Shown here: positions 14,546-34,836 of the stretch, piece after piece
Layout of the letters: the number at the start of each line of letters is the position of its first letter
How positions within the stretch are numbered: the first letter of the stretch is position 1
Assembly (NCBI GenBank): GCA_051294375.1
Contig: CM119263.1
Coordinates: forward strand, 30,257,376-30,321,375
DNA length: 64,000 nucleotides
Origin: Paraspadella gotoi
Taxonomy: Eukaryota; Chaetognatha
Direction of reading: 5' to 3'
The notes under the pieces: model-generated
The model's database searches: none
What the model saw: the letters and a program-made list of their open reading frames with translations, nothing else
What the model was told of the DNA's origin: nothing
Made by a program: the position numbers and the translations under genes

Positions 14546-15071
14546 ACTCGATGACCGACATCGTTGTCTTCGCCAATTCACAATCTTCTACTTGAAAAAT
14601 AGGCACTTCACATTGAGCCCTACCCGCTTCACTTCACAATCTCACTTGGCCACTTCACATTCTGCTCGGGCCACTTTACTTACACAGTCTGACATGTCCA
14701 CTTCACTCGTTCATCGTTCATTCGCCGCGCGGGAGGTCAACCCGGGGTCAATCATATTTCGACGTCAGAAAGAAGAGCGGGAAAAAATGTAGAGCGACAT
14801 AGATGAGCGACATTTTCTTTCAACAGCTCGTAGTACTATATTACCAATTAGTAGTAATTTATATATTTTATCATTTTCTTACGTTTTAAAAGAATCAACA
14901 TGGTCCCTCCCTGAGATTATTCTTAACTGGGCGTGTTCTTTTAAGAAAGTTACGGATCGAAGATCATCGCCCGGAAATGTAAAATCTCTTTTCACATTAA
15001 TGATACATAATACAGATACATATGAAATTGTAGCAGAAATAAAGAATTGTCCATTTATATATAAATGCAAG

Positions 15072-15235
15072 CTTACCTCCTGACTTTGAACAAGCCTCCA
15101 TCCCTCTTACAAGATAATTTAACATCGTAGAACCTTGCAAACTTCCGGTCGAAAACCGCGTACAGTCCGCTTCATTTCTTAAAACTTTTTAAAAGAATCA
15201 ATTCTGTCTCTCACAGTCTTTTTCTAAACAGAAAG
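15072..15235 (-). repeat. Dispersed repeat family R1, partial copy
   Basis: On the minus strand it shares CTTGTAAGAGGGATGGAGGC, an AAAGTCAGG block and the GTTTGCAAGG block with the other R1 copies. It is more diverged at the 5' end. Confidence 0.7.
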
Positions 15236-16117
15236 TGAGCAATGGGTCATGGATCAATGGATATCATCAATCGATATCTCTTTTCACACTACTACAATTG
15301 GCTATTTTTTTACAAAAACCCCCATGTCTTTTGTCTCTCTGTCTCTCCGCAACTTAAAAGAAAAACAACAAAAATCCCGTCGGTGGTTTGATGCCTCGAA
15401 ATCGCGATCCCCGTCAGTCGAAAGTTCGGACTCATAAAAACCCATGAAAAACTCATAAAACCCAGAATCGAATCGGAAAAATAAATTTTAAAAAATATAT
15501 TTTTTTTTAGTTCGTGAATTACGAGTTCGATTATTGACGTTGAAAACCGAAATCGGAATTCGAGGTTCGAACAGAAAATTAGAAATGATTTTTTTTGGCT
15601 TTTGCATTTTTTGTGATACATAAAAACCGATTATTTTCGTGATACGTCAAAACTTTATTTTGCCTTTCTTCGGTTTGAAGATGGTTTATCGTATGAGATA
15701 TAAAAAGTAGTATTGTACAGAGGAGACCGGATTTAACGACTGGGGCCGGTTTGACGATTTCCCCGGAATTAAAAACGATTAAAAAAACTAAAGTCACGTG
15801 ATTTTTTTCTCCGATTAACGACAAAAGATATAAACTTATTTTAAGCGTTAGTGCCGGTGTTTACTGTACATTAGTCAAATTCTTACGTGTATAAAAATAC
15901 GAGAAAATCGTTAAAAAAAAGGAAACTAACGATTTTGAAACATGAAGTGACATGAAATGACATGAAACGACATTATTGAAGTGAGAGTTAGGTTGAGCGA
16001 TGTACCATAATAATTATAATAATAATAATAATAATGTACCAAATAATTATGAAATAAAAATTAAAAAAATATTTTAATTCTATAGAAAAATTATGAGAAA
16101 TAAAAGTTATCTGGTAA

Positions 16118-16880
16118 AGAAATAAGTTTGAGCAAACAATGTCGGATCTGCCCACGATCATTATCGGTAATTAATTAATTAATTAATTTGATCCCAAATT
16201 TGTTTTTAGGTATTTTCGTCACTAACCACGACAAAAGCAATGACGACGATGAGAATAATACCGATAACGATTGACTTAATTGATTGACTGATTATTTAAT
16301 TATTGATTAATTAATTGACTAATTGATTAAATAACTGATTAATTATTTGATTAATTAATACATCTTGCATATACATTTAATATAAAAAGAAAAAGAAGCA
16401 TAATCAATTAGTGAAACAGTTTTTTTGTTTTTACAATTTAAACTCATTTCCACTCAGACGATTCCATCGAAACTTGATTTCCAGCTTAATCACACACTTT
16501 CCTACCCACAAACAAAATTTTAGGTTAATCGCCCCATCCACTCATGAGCAATTGGTGTTCAAATAGTGAAATATATTTTTTTGTTTTTTCCATTTAAACT
16601 CATTTCCACTTGGACGATTTCATCGAAACTTCATATCCAGCTCAATCACACACTTCCCTACCCAAAATTTCATTCCAATCCATCAATTCAATCACGAGTA
16701 ATTGGAGTTTTTTGCTAAGGTGGGACGGACGGACAGACGGACGGATGGATGGACATTTTTTTTGCATAATTTATCATAATTAGATATTCTGACATGATAT
16801 AAGTGAATGCCCGACAAGATTGAGGGGGCGGACCGACAAAGTGAATTATAGAGTCGGGATGCAAAGCAGATCCGACTAAA
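16118..16880. mobile_element. Inverted-repeat-bounded element, unclassified
   Basis: The left end GTCGGATCTGC (about 16141) recurs inverted as GCAGATCCGAC at about 16867. Inside are two roughly 110-bp tandem copies sharing TTTAAACTCATTTCCACT and CAATCACACACTT (about 16430-16520 and 16580-16660), followed by a GGAC/GGAT tetranucleotide run (about 16722-16752). About 30 bp of the left end, containing AGTTTGAGCAAACAATGTCG, recurs inverted at about 19281-19312. No transposase frame was seen, so a non-autonomous element is likely. Confidence 0.6.
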
Positions 16881-18589
16881 AACACAAGAGAACTGGTTTT
16901 CCTATCGCACGATGGCAGTTTTGGCCGATTCTTTTGGCCGTTTTGCTCTGGCCAGGAGGCAATAAGAAAATAAGGGATTTTCTCTTTTATGATCTCACAC
17001 GTTCTTTATTTTCGCAAGATTCCCTTTACTAATTTTAACACTTGGTTATTTAGCAAATGGACGGGGGTTTGGCGATATTTAAAAGTGGGAGATGCTTGAA
17101 GCGATCGAAAATATGGAGAATTAAATTTCCGATTTTTTTTTTTCGCGAGAGGAAAGGATGGGAGGGGCTTTTTCTTTTCGGCAATGTTTTTGTTTATTAA
17201 GACAGAGAGAGAGAGAGAGACGAGAGAGGAGAAGAGAGAGAGAATGAATGGAATCCCAGTCAAGAGAGAAAGAAAGATGAAAAGGATGATTAAAGAAAAA
17301 TCAGCGCGGACTCATTTTAAGGTCGAAATCAAAGCTTCATTCGCCTCCCCCACCCTAAAAAAAATTGTTTTGATTTTTGGAGGAAACGAAATTCGTTGGC
17401 GATGATGAGATCAAACGTCAGAATTGAAGAGAAAACGTCAGTCAAAGAAAAAATAAAAATAGTATTAATTTCAAAGAAACAAAAGATCAATAAAGAAAAT
17501 AACTTTTTAAATTAAAACAAGATGATTTTTTATTAAAATGAGCTTAATGGACTCACGTTGAGATTCACGCAATGAACCGACCTTTGACTTACCACGCCCC
17601 CCCAGCCCACAAAACCTAACCCTGCACCCTGACTTACCCTCCGCCCCCACCTTTGTACTCCCTACCTTTAGCGGTCGTGGATTCGAGCAGCGCCAAAAAC
17701 TCCAGAGTCAAAAAGCATAAAAAGGCGGCGCCGACGTCTCGACGAAGATTTGGACGCGTCATGATTCGCGGAGATTATCGTCTCCCCAATTGTTTTGTTT
17801 TGTTTTTATAAAATCGTTGTGCGTTTCAAGTTGGTTTTTTATGAGGTTTCCGCGTTGCGTTGTTATTGTATTTTTTCCCGCTTTTTTAAAATGCTTAAAA
17901 ATGATTAAGATCGGTTTTTTTGGTCGCGTTTTGTTTGTTTCTTTTTCATTTCTTATTTGTTTTCTCTCTCTGATTTCGTCGTCGTCGTCGTCGTCGTCTC
18001 TTGTGATCCCGCGATTCTTTCTTTCAAAATTTTTTCCCCTTTTTCCACTTTATTCTTTTTAAAATTTCCGAATTTAATTATTTTCTTTTCTTTTTGCTCA
18101 ATCGATTATACTTAATTAAATTCGTTTGGAAAAAGTTTTCCTTTTTTTTAATATATATTTTTTTCCCCTTTTTTGACTTCCGACTTTTTTTTTTTTTAAA
18201 TTAACGCGAAAATCGTGGGATTTTTCTTCGATGTATTTTTTTTTATTTTCACCGGAGTTTTTTTTTCTTTTCGATCTGACTCTGTCTCTATCCTTCTCCG
18301 GTTTTTACCGTTTTTCTTTCTCGTTTAGAATCTATCTCTGTCTCTCTCTCTCCGTATTTTTTTGCGCGAATGACGGACGGCGAGGATAAGAGGAAGAGCG
18401 AGAGAGAGAGAGATTCACTCATTAATCGGGTCATGAAGGAGGAGGAGGAGGAGGAGGACGAAGTGGGAGGCGAAAGGAGGAGGAAGAGAAGGAGACGATT
18501 GCGACGACGACGACGACAACGGGATTCTTTTCTCTTCCTCAAAAATCCGCGTGCGGCCTTGACCAGTTTTCAATAGACAAGCGATGGGG

Positions 18590-19035
18590 AGAGAGGAGGG
18601 GAGGGAGGGAGGGAGGCGGGGGAGGGAGAAGGGGAGAGAGGGAGGGAAGCGGGGAGGGAGAAGGGAGAGGGAGGAAGCGGGGGAGGGAGAAGGGGAGAGG
18701 GAGGGGAAGTGGGGGAGGAGAAGGGGAGAGGGAGGGAAGCGGGGAGGGAGAAGGGGAGAGAGGGAGGGAAGCGGGGGAGGAGAGAGGGGAGAGAGGGAGG
18801 GAGACGGGGAGGGAAGGGGAGAGGGAGGGAAGCGGGGGGGAGAAGGGGAGAGGGAGGGAAGCGGGGGAGGGAGAAGGGGAGAGGGAGGGAAGCGAGGGAG
18901 GAAGAAGGGGAGAGGGGGAAGCGGGAAGGGAGAAGGGAGAGGGAGGAAGGGGGGAGGGAGAAGGGAGGGAAGCGGGGGGAGGGAGAAGGGGAGAAGAGAC
19001 GGGGGGGAGGAAAAAGGGAAAAAGTCAGAAGGGTA
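18590..19035 (+). repeat. GGGA-rich polypurine minisatellite
   Basis: About 445 bp of nearly pure purine built from irregular copies of GGGAGGGAGAAGGGGAGAGG with AGCGGG spacers, recurring roughly every 30-40 bp. The tract could form triplex or G-quadruplex structures. The Pro/Ser-rich and Gly/Glu/Arg-rich frames in it are artefacts. Confidence 0.93.
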
Positions 19036-20599
19036 AGAGGGAAATGAGAAACTAGGTCCGGAAAACAAAAAAATGAGATTTCGGGTTGAAAAAAGATCGA
19101 TAGACTCGATACACAACGAAAATTGAAACGGGTCGACTCGGTTTGAAGTTTATATTGCAAAGCCACTATATCTATCAAGTTATATCTATCTAGTTAAAAA
19201 GAAAAAGGGGAACGTGAACGGAAGATCGCGTTTGCAGAAGTATGACATCGGATTAGCATATTACCGCTAAATTATCGTAAGCAGTTCCGACATTGTTTGC
19301 TCAAACTTGTTATAAGCCTAGACGAGTTTAAATGACTGATTGAAACAAAAGGCTTTAAACATTTCAGTAAATTTCACTCGAAATTACAAAAACCAATTAA
19401 AGAAACCCCCCCCCAAATTGGTTAATAATCAGTCTTCCACCAGCTAACTAAGCCATAGCAAGGACAGCTTGCTTGTGATATCCCGGACTTTTCCTGCCTC
19501 AAAACCGTTTACCACTTTCTTTATTGAGACGTTGTCATTCCGCTGTGACTAAACTCTGAGAATAATACGGGGAAAGTCCATTATTTTAAAAACTACCTCG
19601 CGGAGATGAACTTAATTTACTAACTTATATCCCCAAGTCAATTAAATGAAAACCATTTCCAGAAGAACAATCTTATTTATTTTTTGTAATCAAAAAAGCA
19701 ACGAAATCATTAACTGTCTTCTACGATTCCTTTTCCAAGAACGCACTACTACTACCGATTATATTATCATTATAATTATAATTTTTTTTTTTCTTTCACC
19801 CGTCGTCTGTGAAAGCGCAGAGTGACAAGCGAATTTGCCTGATTTTCCGAATGATTTAACCAGTGACAACGGGACAAGAGAAAAAGAGCCGGCGACGTCA
19901 GCTTTTCCGGAATTAATTCACGACGAAGCTTTTTTAAATTCAATATTATATGTTAATTAAAAAAAAAAAAAAAAAAACTAACCCGCCCCCGCGTGATGAG
20001 CAAAAAAAAAAAAACAAAAACAAAAGAGGAAGCGAGAGGAGAAGGAAGGGAAGAGAGTGAAAAACGGGGGGGGAGGCGGAGAAGGGGAGGGAGAAAGGAC
20101 GAAGAACGATCGTCGAGAACCATTTCAACATTTTTTCTCTCTCGCGATGGTTTTAAGAAACGAAATTCGCTCTTTTTTTGGGGGGGGCGTGTCAAAGGAA
20201 ATAAAATATCAACCAAATCTTCGTTGGTTGGTTTTTCTCTAACTTTATTAACAACGACAACGAAAAAAAAATCTTCTTCCGAGCGACGTTATCTTTTTCC
20301 TTCGAATTGTCGTTGTTGTTGTTGTTGTCGACTCGCGACGACGAAGGGCGACGGAGAGGAGATCCGTGTCGAGGGAGAAGACGAGGAAAGACTTGGGGGG
20401 GGGGGCGAGGGAGAAGACGAGGAAAGATGGAGACGGAATCGTGAAGAGGAGGAGGGAGGGAGGGAGGGACCAGAGGAAAGTAAAAAAAAATAAAAAGAAC
20501 AACTGAGTTTCAAAACGGAAAACGAGACGAAGACGAGAGACGCCATCTTCTTTTCTCGAGTCTTTCGATCTTCGAGATGGAATTTATTTTCTTTCCCGT

Positions 20600-21070
20600 C
20601 GAATCAGATCAGTAATAAGATCACGTGATAATCCGCCGCCGCCAAAGCGAGGATGACCCCTGCTCGCCGCAGGAGCAGCCGCCTCCGCCGCCGCAGGCCT
20701 TTTCATCGTCCGCTTTTTTTTTCTTTTTCTTATTCTTTTTTTTCGTCGTCGACTCCGCGGCATTTTTTCTCCCTCCACCCAACTTTGGGCCGAGGAGACT
20801 CCCGCGAATGGAGCGGCCACGCCTCCCTCTCATCGTCGTGACGCGACGCGAGCGCGCCTCCTTCCCCGACGGAAGAGACGCGACGTCGGCGGGGCGCCAC
20901 TATCCGCGCAGTAGCTCGTCGACGAGTGCTTTCCCGTCGCGACCCCGAGAGGATCGCGAATCAGAACTGCGAGAGCGAACCACCGCCGCCGCCGCCCCCG
21001 CTTTGCGACTGGAAATACGCGCGGTCGCCTTGGTAGGTCGAGTCCTGAGTTGGAGGGAGGGGAAATCGGT
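20600..21070. other. CpG-rich island without an assignable gene
   Basis: This segment is strikingly richer in GC and CpG than its surroundings (for example GACGCGACGCGAGCGCGCC and CGTCGGCGGGGCGCC). Several long frames occur on both strands, but none has recognisable protein sequence or clear splice partners. It lies just beyond the 3' end of UPF1. It may be an unrecognised first exon or promoter. Confidence 0.4.
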
Positions 21071-21292
21071 AAAGATCGATAAAAAACAGTTATCTAACCG
21101 GTAGCAATGACTAAACTTCAAATATTAAAACAATTTTTTTGGGGCAATAATATTTCGATTCAAACGGACGTAAAACGACAACATTCCATCAAGTAAGATA
21201 TTAATGAATACTGAACCTCTTGGTACCTAGTTATATGCTTATCTTATCTTAGGCAAACATTCCCTCGTATAAAACTTCAAATTTTCTTAATT

Positions 21293-27690
<6,398 letters not shown>

Positions 27691-28881
27691 GATGGAGAAG
27701 AGGGATGGAGAGAGAGAGAGAGAGAAAAGAAGAAAAGAAGAGAAAGTTCACCGCGCGGTTTTCGCTCAACTTTTGAGTTTTATTGTCGTTTGATTTTAAA
27801 AAGTCGTTAACCGAATTTTCTACGGAGAAAACGGAGGAAAGTTAAATCTGTGAATCTCGAACTGAAAAGGGATAACAATCAACAAAAATGAGTGAAGGGA
27901 GAAGAACTGGAGAGAAAATGATCGATGACGATATTTTTTTAATCATGCACCATTTTTTGTTATGGAATTAAAGTCAAATTGATAAGATTAAGAACGAATT
28001 ATTCGTGCAGAACCTCGAGTCCAAGAGATATTCATAAAACCTAGGATCTCTTAACGTGACGAGGAACAGATTTAGTCGCAAGTTAATGTCTTCATTCTCC
28101 CATTTATTTGTCAATTTTTAATTTCAAATAAAGAAAGAGTTGTTCACGTGTTGCGTTTTTGTGTCGCAACTTGTGCGACGTTGTTTTGGAATCTCGGCGG
28201 GACCGCGCCTCCTCCTCACCCACTTCCATCTCCTCTTCCTCCTCCCCCTCCTCCTCTCCTTGGTCTACGGGACGCGAGACTCGAGGCGTCCTCTGCAGGA
28301 GACTTCGTACTTAACCAAGACAGATGAACAACGTTATAACTTTTACAAATTTAGATGTACAAACTATAAAATAGATACTATAAACATATGTATTTTAAAA
28401 CTGTACCTCTAACATCACGCTGATTTTTTACTTTCAATTCATTCAAATTTTTAAAAAGTCCAAGGTATAGAATCACAATTTTTAATCAAGATATTAATCC
28501 AGATATAATTTTGTGTCAGGTTCGAACTCAATCCGGTTTCAATTCAGTTCAGTATCCAGTTCGACTTGTCAGTTATTTTTTCCAAGGCCGACGATGACAA
28601 CGTTGAACCAAATACGATTAACTGTTTTTTTTTTTTTAAACTAGCAAAGATAAATCTAAAAAATTATACCAACTTTTGACAAAGCGCGAAAAAAAGAAGA
28701 AAATGTATGCAAAATGTAAAACTTTTAATAAATTACCTAAAAAATACCTGTTTTTAGAAATCAAGGCAAATATATAACATTCGTATATCACGGTGAAGAC
28801 AGAATGTTTTTGATAAACTTTTAAAGAATTTTGAAGAGCGATCCGAAATAATTTGGAGGCGGTGAGAAGGGCCTGGTCAAA
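27691..28881. other. Spacer between UPF1 and XPNPEP1
   Basis: About 1.2 kb holding the UPF1 5' flank and the XPNPEP1 3' flank. Around 28140-28330 there is a GC-richer, CT-rich stretch with a plus-strand frame rich in leucine, and a small hairpin (GTCGCA/TGCGAC). I could not connect it to any exon. The rest is AT-rich. Confidence 0.6.
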
Positions 28882-31800
28882 TCAAGAGAGCATGCGGGTC
28901 TCCTTGACGAGCCACTTGTAGGCTGCCTTGTTGCCTCGGCGTTCGAGGACAGGCCCGACCGTCTCGAGGACTCGGCTGTGATACTCGTCGATCCAATTTA
29001 CTTCTTCGGGCGTCAGGAGTGAAGGCTTCATCAAATTCTATTCGAAGAAAAAATTCAAGTCTCATAGGAACTGAAATCAATATCCGATTAAAAGGAGGAC
29101 CTCACCTTGCACAGCGGCACCAGGGTGATGGGTTCGAAAGTGAGGAATCCCTTCTCCTTGAAATTGTGCGCCGTCGTCGCCTTGACAACGAGAACGAGCG
29201 ATTCGATCCGGATCCCGAAAGACCCGTCGTGGTAGTAACTAAAGAAAAATGTATTAAAATAAAAGTATCAAAGAATATAAAAAGTTTTAACGCGAACAAA
29301 GGTCGTAAGAGTTCTTGAGGAGATATAATCGAATTAATCAAAAAGGCGAAAGACTTTGTCTTCCTTTTGAAAAGTAAGATCCTAAAAAGTCTCAAAGGTC
29401 AACCCGAAATTTGCCTTCTTATCTTTCAGCCGAAACCTCGACATATAAGTTTTTTTTAGTTTCATTTTTTCAAAAAAAATCAATAAATACTCAAGAGAAT
29501 ATAAAAACTTCCAAAAGTAAATCTCCATAATTCTTGCATCATTTCAACGGTTTCTAATATATATATATTATATATATTATATATTATAATATACCAATTT
29601 CATATATAATTGGACTCACGTTGGGCGCAAGATTCTCTAACTGAACCACATCGAACTGCAAGGCTCACCGTTAAGATAACGCCTATATAACACGACCACA
29701 CCTAGCACACAACCTCACCCCGGTTCGTCGGACAGCACCATCCCTTCTTCGAGATTGATCTCAATGGGCGAGACTCTTGGCGAGATCCCGCAGGGTCCCT
29801 CGTGGACGTTGAGAAAGGCCCCGACACCGTGGCCGGTTCCGTGGAGGTAGTCGAGCCCGAAGGACCAGAGGTGCTTGCGAGCTGGAGGAGGTGAGAGGAA
29901 AGTTAAGTGGAGAAGGTGGCCAAGGGCAGGACGCAAAGGAGAACTTACCCAAACAGTCGATCATGTGACCCTTGACTCCGTTAGGGAAAACGGCGCTCGA
30001 GAGTTCGATGTGACCCTAGGGAGGAATTAGGACGGAAATCTATTTAATTTTATAAAAATTCAAATATACAAATTTGAATTTCAGAAAACGGATTTACGTT
30101 TTCCTCACCCTCGGCCAAGCCTCCCCTCACCTTGAGCACTCTCGTGAAGGCCTCTTTTTCAAAATCCGACGGAGACCCGAAGTGAAACGTCCTCGTCACG
30201 TCCGTCGTCCCGTCTCTGGTCACATAACAAAAATAACCTTTGGACAAATGGAGGACGATAGGGGGATCGCCGTCGCCGCGGTGGGCAGCGCCTCTACGGA
30301 GCCAGGAGCCATATCTGTAATGCCTGGAAACGGGGCCGTTTCTCCGTCGGCCATTGTATCGGCGCCGGTCATCGAACGCGTAAGTCTATCAATTAATTTT
30401 TGAACCTGTCCAATGATGATGATGATGATGATGATGATCCCACCCTCTCTCTTTTCCCCATCCTCCAAAGCATCCGTCTGCCTACACCTCCTACGCGAGT
30501 CGATGGTTCGTGCTGTTGACGGCGGCGACGCTCAACTTGACAAACGCGATGGTCTGGTTGTCTTTCGCCGAAGTCGTCGACGAGACGAAGAATCTTTTTG
30601 GGATTTCTTCGGATCAAGTCGACTGGTTCTCTATCATTTTCTTCGTCAGCGGTTAGTCAAAAAAATCTCATTTGCATATTGTAGCGATGGTGGTGATAAA
30701 AGCACTCGCGGTTCAATGGTAAAGCTTGTGGATAATGGACTGGTAAATCTGAAGTATTAGTAAATTGGAATTTGGTATATTCCCTGATCTTTCATCCGCC
30801 AGGCCTTCCCCTAATCCTCCCCATGACCTACGCTTTGGATTCCAAGGGAATTCGTATCTGCCTCATCGGCGCCGCTTGGTGCAACGCCATCGGCGCCTCT
30901 TTACGGGCTGGCGGCGCCTACTTGGCGTTGGCCGACTACGTAGGCCAAGGGGCCTACGCGATGGCTCTGACTGGACAGGCGTTGGCGTCGTTGGCGCAAC
31001 CAGTGGCGACGTCAATCGGAACCAAAATCGCGGCCCAATGGTTTCCCGATAATCAAAGGGCCGTAGCCAACGCTTTGATCACTCTGGCCAACACGATGGG
31101 TAAAATATTAGTCCTTTACATTCATAAATTTCTTTAGATTCATCAACTTTTTTATATTCATCAATAATCAATCCCTCTTTCCATAAAGGCATGCTAATCG
31201 CCAACGCCTCCATCCCTTCCGCCGTCGACTCCAAAGCTTCCATCCCCAAAGTGCTCCTTGTCATCGCCGCCGCCTGCTTCTTCAACGCCGTCATGGCGAC
31301 GCTCGGCGTCCGATCGTCGCGACCCCCGACGCCGCCTTCGGCCTCCGCGGCCGTAGAGTCGACTGAGACCTTTGGCGCGGGACTCAAGAGGCTCTTGACT
31401 AACAAGTGATAATTCAAATTTAACTAAGTCGAAGTAGGAAACCAGTATATAAGGTGATAGACAGACGCGGGTCTATTACCCCCTCCTTCTTCAACCGCCA
31501 AAATTTTAACCACAAGGCCGTTTTGGATTTTAATGATGACGGGTGGAGGCGGCCTCGGAATCTTCTCCGCTTTGCAATCCCTGCTGCAACAAATTCTCTG
31601 CATTAAAGGATTCCCCAACGAAGTCAGTGACTGTTTTGTTATTTCCCCCCTTGTTTTGTAAATCGTTTTGTTCATCTCTCATTTGTTTTCTCAGGAAACG
31701 GGTTGGATCGGCGCCGGAATGATTCTCTCCGGCGTGGCGCTCTCTCTCGTCGTCGGCGCCATCGTGGATCGGACGAGGAAGTTGGAGGAGGCGGCGAAGA

Positions 31801-34792
31801 TATGCTACGCCTTCGCCGTCGTCGGCCTCAACGTCTTCCTCATCGCCGCCGACTTTCATCGCGCGGTTTGTTACTTAAACTTACTCAAATTTACTCTTCT
31901 TTTCTTACTCTCCTTTTCCCTACTTTTAACCAAGACGGCGATGGCTACGATCGGTCTCTGTCTCTTCGGCGGATTCGGTCTCGCTCTCTATCCCGTCATC
32001 CTCGAACTCGGAGTCGAGGCCACCTTTCCCACCCCGGAGGCTACGTCGAGCGGCCTCATCTTTTTGACGGGTGAGTTTCGGGTTTAAGGCGAGGCGCGAT
32101 TTTTACGCCAATGACAGTTTATTGTGAAATGTAATTCTTTTAAAACCGAGAGACGATCTCGAGCAAAAATGATTATTTAATAAAAATGATGAAATCGCAG
32201 GTCAACTTCTCGGATTGCTCTGCATGTTGCTCTCCAGTTTCATAGTCAGCGAAGCCAACGCCTTCGACCAACATCATCAGGTATTTATATTAATTTTTAA
32301 CAATATTTATAAAGGTAAAATACCTAATGATAATACAACCCTTTCTTTTCAACGCGACAGAAATGCCAATCGTCTAACGGGAAAGATTTAAACGATTACC
32401 TCAATTTCAACATTTTAATCTGCGTCTTGGCCGCCGTCATTTGCGTTTCCTTCATCCTATTTTTTAAGGTCCACATTTTTGAAGGAAATATAACTTAGTA
32501 AATTTTATAACGAGACAACCTTTAACGCAGGCCACCTATCTTCGGCAAGAGGAACAAAATCCGGAAAAGAATAAATCAACGACGACAAACACGAAAGTCG
32601 TCGCCATTTCAATTACCAACTTGAATCAAAATTATTAACCTTCTATTTTTAATTCCATTATACAGCATTTGTTTATTTGAAATCAAAATAAATGGATGAA
32701 CTGATATACCAACCTGTATTGAGCACCAGAATCGAGAAGATAGACTTCCTCTTTAGTGATCGGACGATCGGTAGAAGGTTCGGGTCTGAAGGAAAGAGAA
32801 GTTAAAAAGTTCAAACAGAGACAGAGAGGCAAACCGCGCTTTTGTAGCAAAACCGAGACTTTCGTTGCACCTGTAGTGAATGATGGCGGCGTTGGAACCG
32901 ACGGAGGAAATTGTGTCGAAAGAAAGAGAAACGAAATCGTCTTGAGTAGAACGACATTTCTCTAGGTAGTCCGCTCCTGAAGGAGACGAAAGGGAAAGAA
33001 AAGGAAAGGAATAAAATGGAGAGACGAAAGGAAAGAAAGATAAGAAGGAAGGAAAAGATAATGGGAGAGGAAAGGAAAGGAGAGAGAAAAGGGAAATGAA
33101 AGGGAAAAAATAGGAGGAAAGGATATTTGGTTGAAAAGGCAGAAAACGCAACAGCGATTCGACTTTCGGAACTAAGTTTACATGTCATGGACAGAACACA
33201 CTAATGATTCTTTTTCTTACTCCTCTCCCACCTGATATCTCCGTCACGTGATGCCCTTTCTCCAGCTGATCCTCCAGCCAGGCCAAATATTCGACGACGG
33301 CCGCTCCGTCCCGCGCGTGACTCTCACGCATTCCCTTCACTTCCGTCGGGTTCTTCACGGCTTTCAGCGCCGCGATCGGCGTCAGGCCCGTCAGGCGCTG
33401 GTGATCCTGAATTTGGACGGGGATTTTATTTAGTTGAATGCTTAATTAACAGCAACAAACAAGAATTAATTAACAAACGTAGAAGCAAAACGAATAGCAT
33501 GATCAATTTTAGAGAAAATTTTTGAGAGAGAGGTTTGTCGGCTTTCAAAGCGGCCAAGTCAGTCACGTTGTTGACACGAGATTCCATTAATATTATTAAC
33601 AATAAGTGAGAAAGATATTTGAGACCGTGAATCCAGAGTGAACCGTGCCGTTCACTAAACCTTCCCAACCCCCCCCTCCCCTCCCCTCAACTTCAAACCT
33701 TAAACAATGAAGCGAGGGCGAAAGCGGATCGATCGCTAACCCAAGCTTTCCCGCCTTCTCTGCCTCCCGTCAACGTGACTCCGCCCGTGATCGAGTTGGC
33801 GCCGTCGATCGCGAGGGAAGAGAGAAAGGAGGAAAGGCTCGCGTAGGGATGGACCTCAACGTGGCAAGGGGAAGAGGAAGAGGATGAGCCGTTGGAGGAG
33901 GAAAGGCCGAGGTGCTGCTTGACTGAAGCGTCTAATCTGGGCCAACGAGGAAAAGGAGGAGGAAAAACTGAAGATTGGATGACAGAGTTCGTAAAATATT
34001 CCCAATTTTGAAAAGGTTAAAGTCCTGGTCTACATAAAGGCTCAATCTTTTTTATAGGGTAGTGCGGGGTAATTAGGAACAGGGGTAATTAGGAAAACTG
34101 ACAAAAAAATTAAGGAAAAAAAATTTGTAAGAAATTTGAATAATTATTATAGTTTTTAATTAGGAGAAAAACAATTTTTATTTGTTTTGACAACGAATTT
34201 TAATGACAATTTGACAGATATGTTTTTAATTAATTAATACGTCATAATATGAAGGGAATCTAAATTAGATCAAACATTTGAACTGTAACAAATCCATTTT
34301 TAAAAGAAAGATGATGAGCAGCCATATCTAAATTTTCAGCTTCCTTTGATCACACACTAAGAACAGTAAGAACACCACTTAGAAGCAGATCCATTTCATA
34401 ATTCTCTCCCAAGCCTGAAAGACTGGTGAGATAAAAAAAGACCTGTTTTGGTCGATGAAGAAGTGAAGTCGATCCTTGGTAAGAACGACGTAAGCGAAGA
34501 AGACTGGATTGTATTTGATGTCGGATCCGCGGAGGTTGAGAAGCCAAGCGATTTCGTCCAAGGCTGGTGGAGTGAGACAGAGACAGAGATGATAATTAAC
34601 TAATATCTACAATATTAAGAGTTATTAGCCGCAGCGAGTAAAAAGGTAATTTTCTCTAACCCGTGACGACGAGAGCCTCGCATTTATTCTTCTTCATCTC
34701 CTTCCTCACCGCATCCACTTTTTCCCGCCAACTTTTTCCTTTAAAACAAAAGGACATCAATGACGAGGAAACTCGACACGGAACTTACCCCG

Positions 34793-34836
<44 letters not shown>

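Noticed and set aside
18415-19178. Pro/Ser/Leu-rich 233-aa and 202-aa frames and Gly/Glu/Arg-rich opposite-strand frames
   Set aside because: All lie within the GGGA-rich purine minisatellite and mirror each other in several frames.
28140-28412. Leu-rich 90-aa plus-strand frame between UPF1 and XPNPEP1
   Set aside because: It is CT-rich composition with a low-complexity Leu run; I saw no start context, domain or splice partner.
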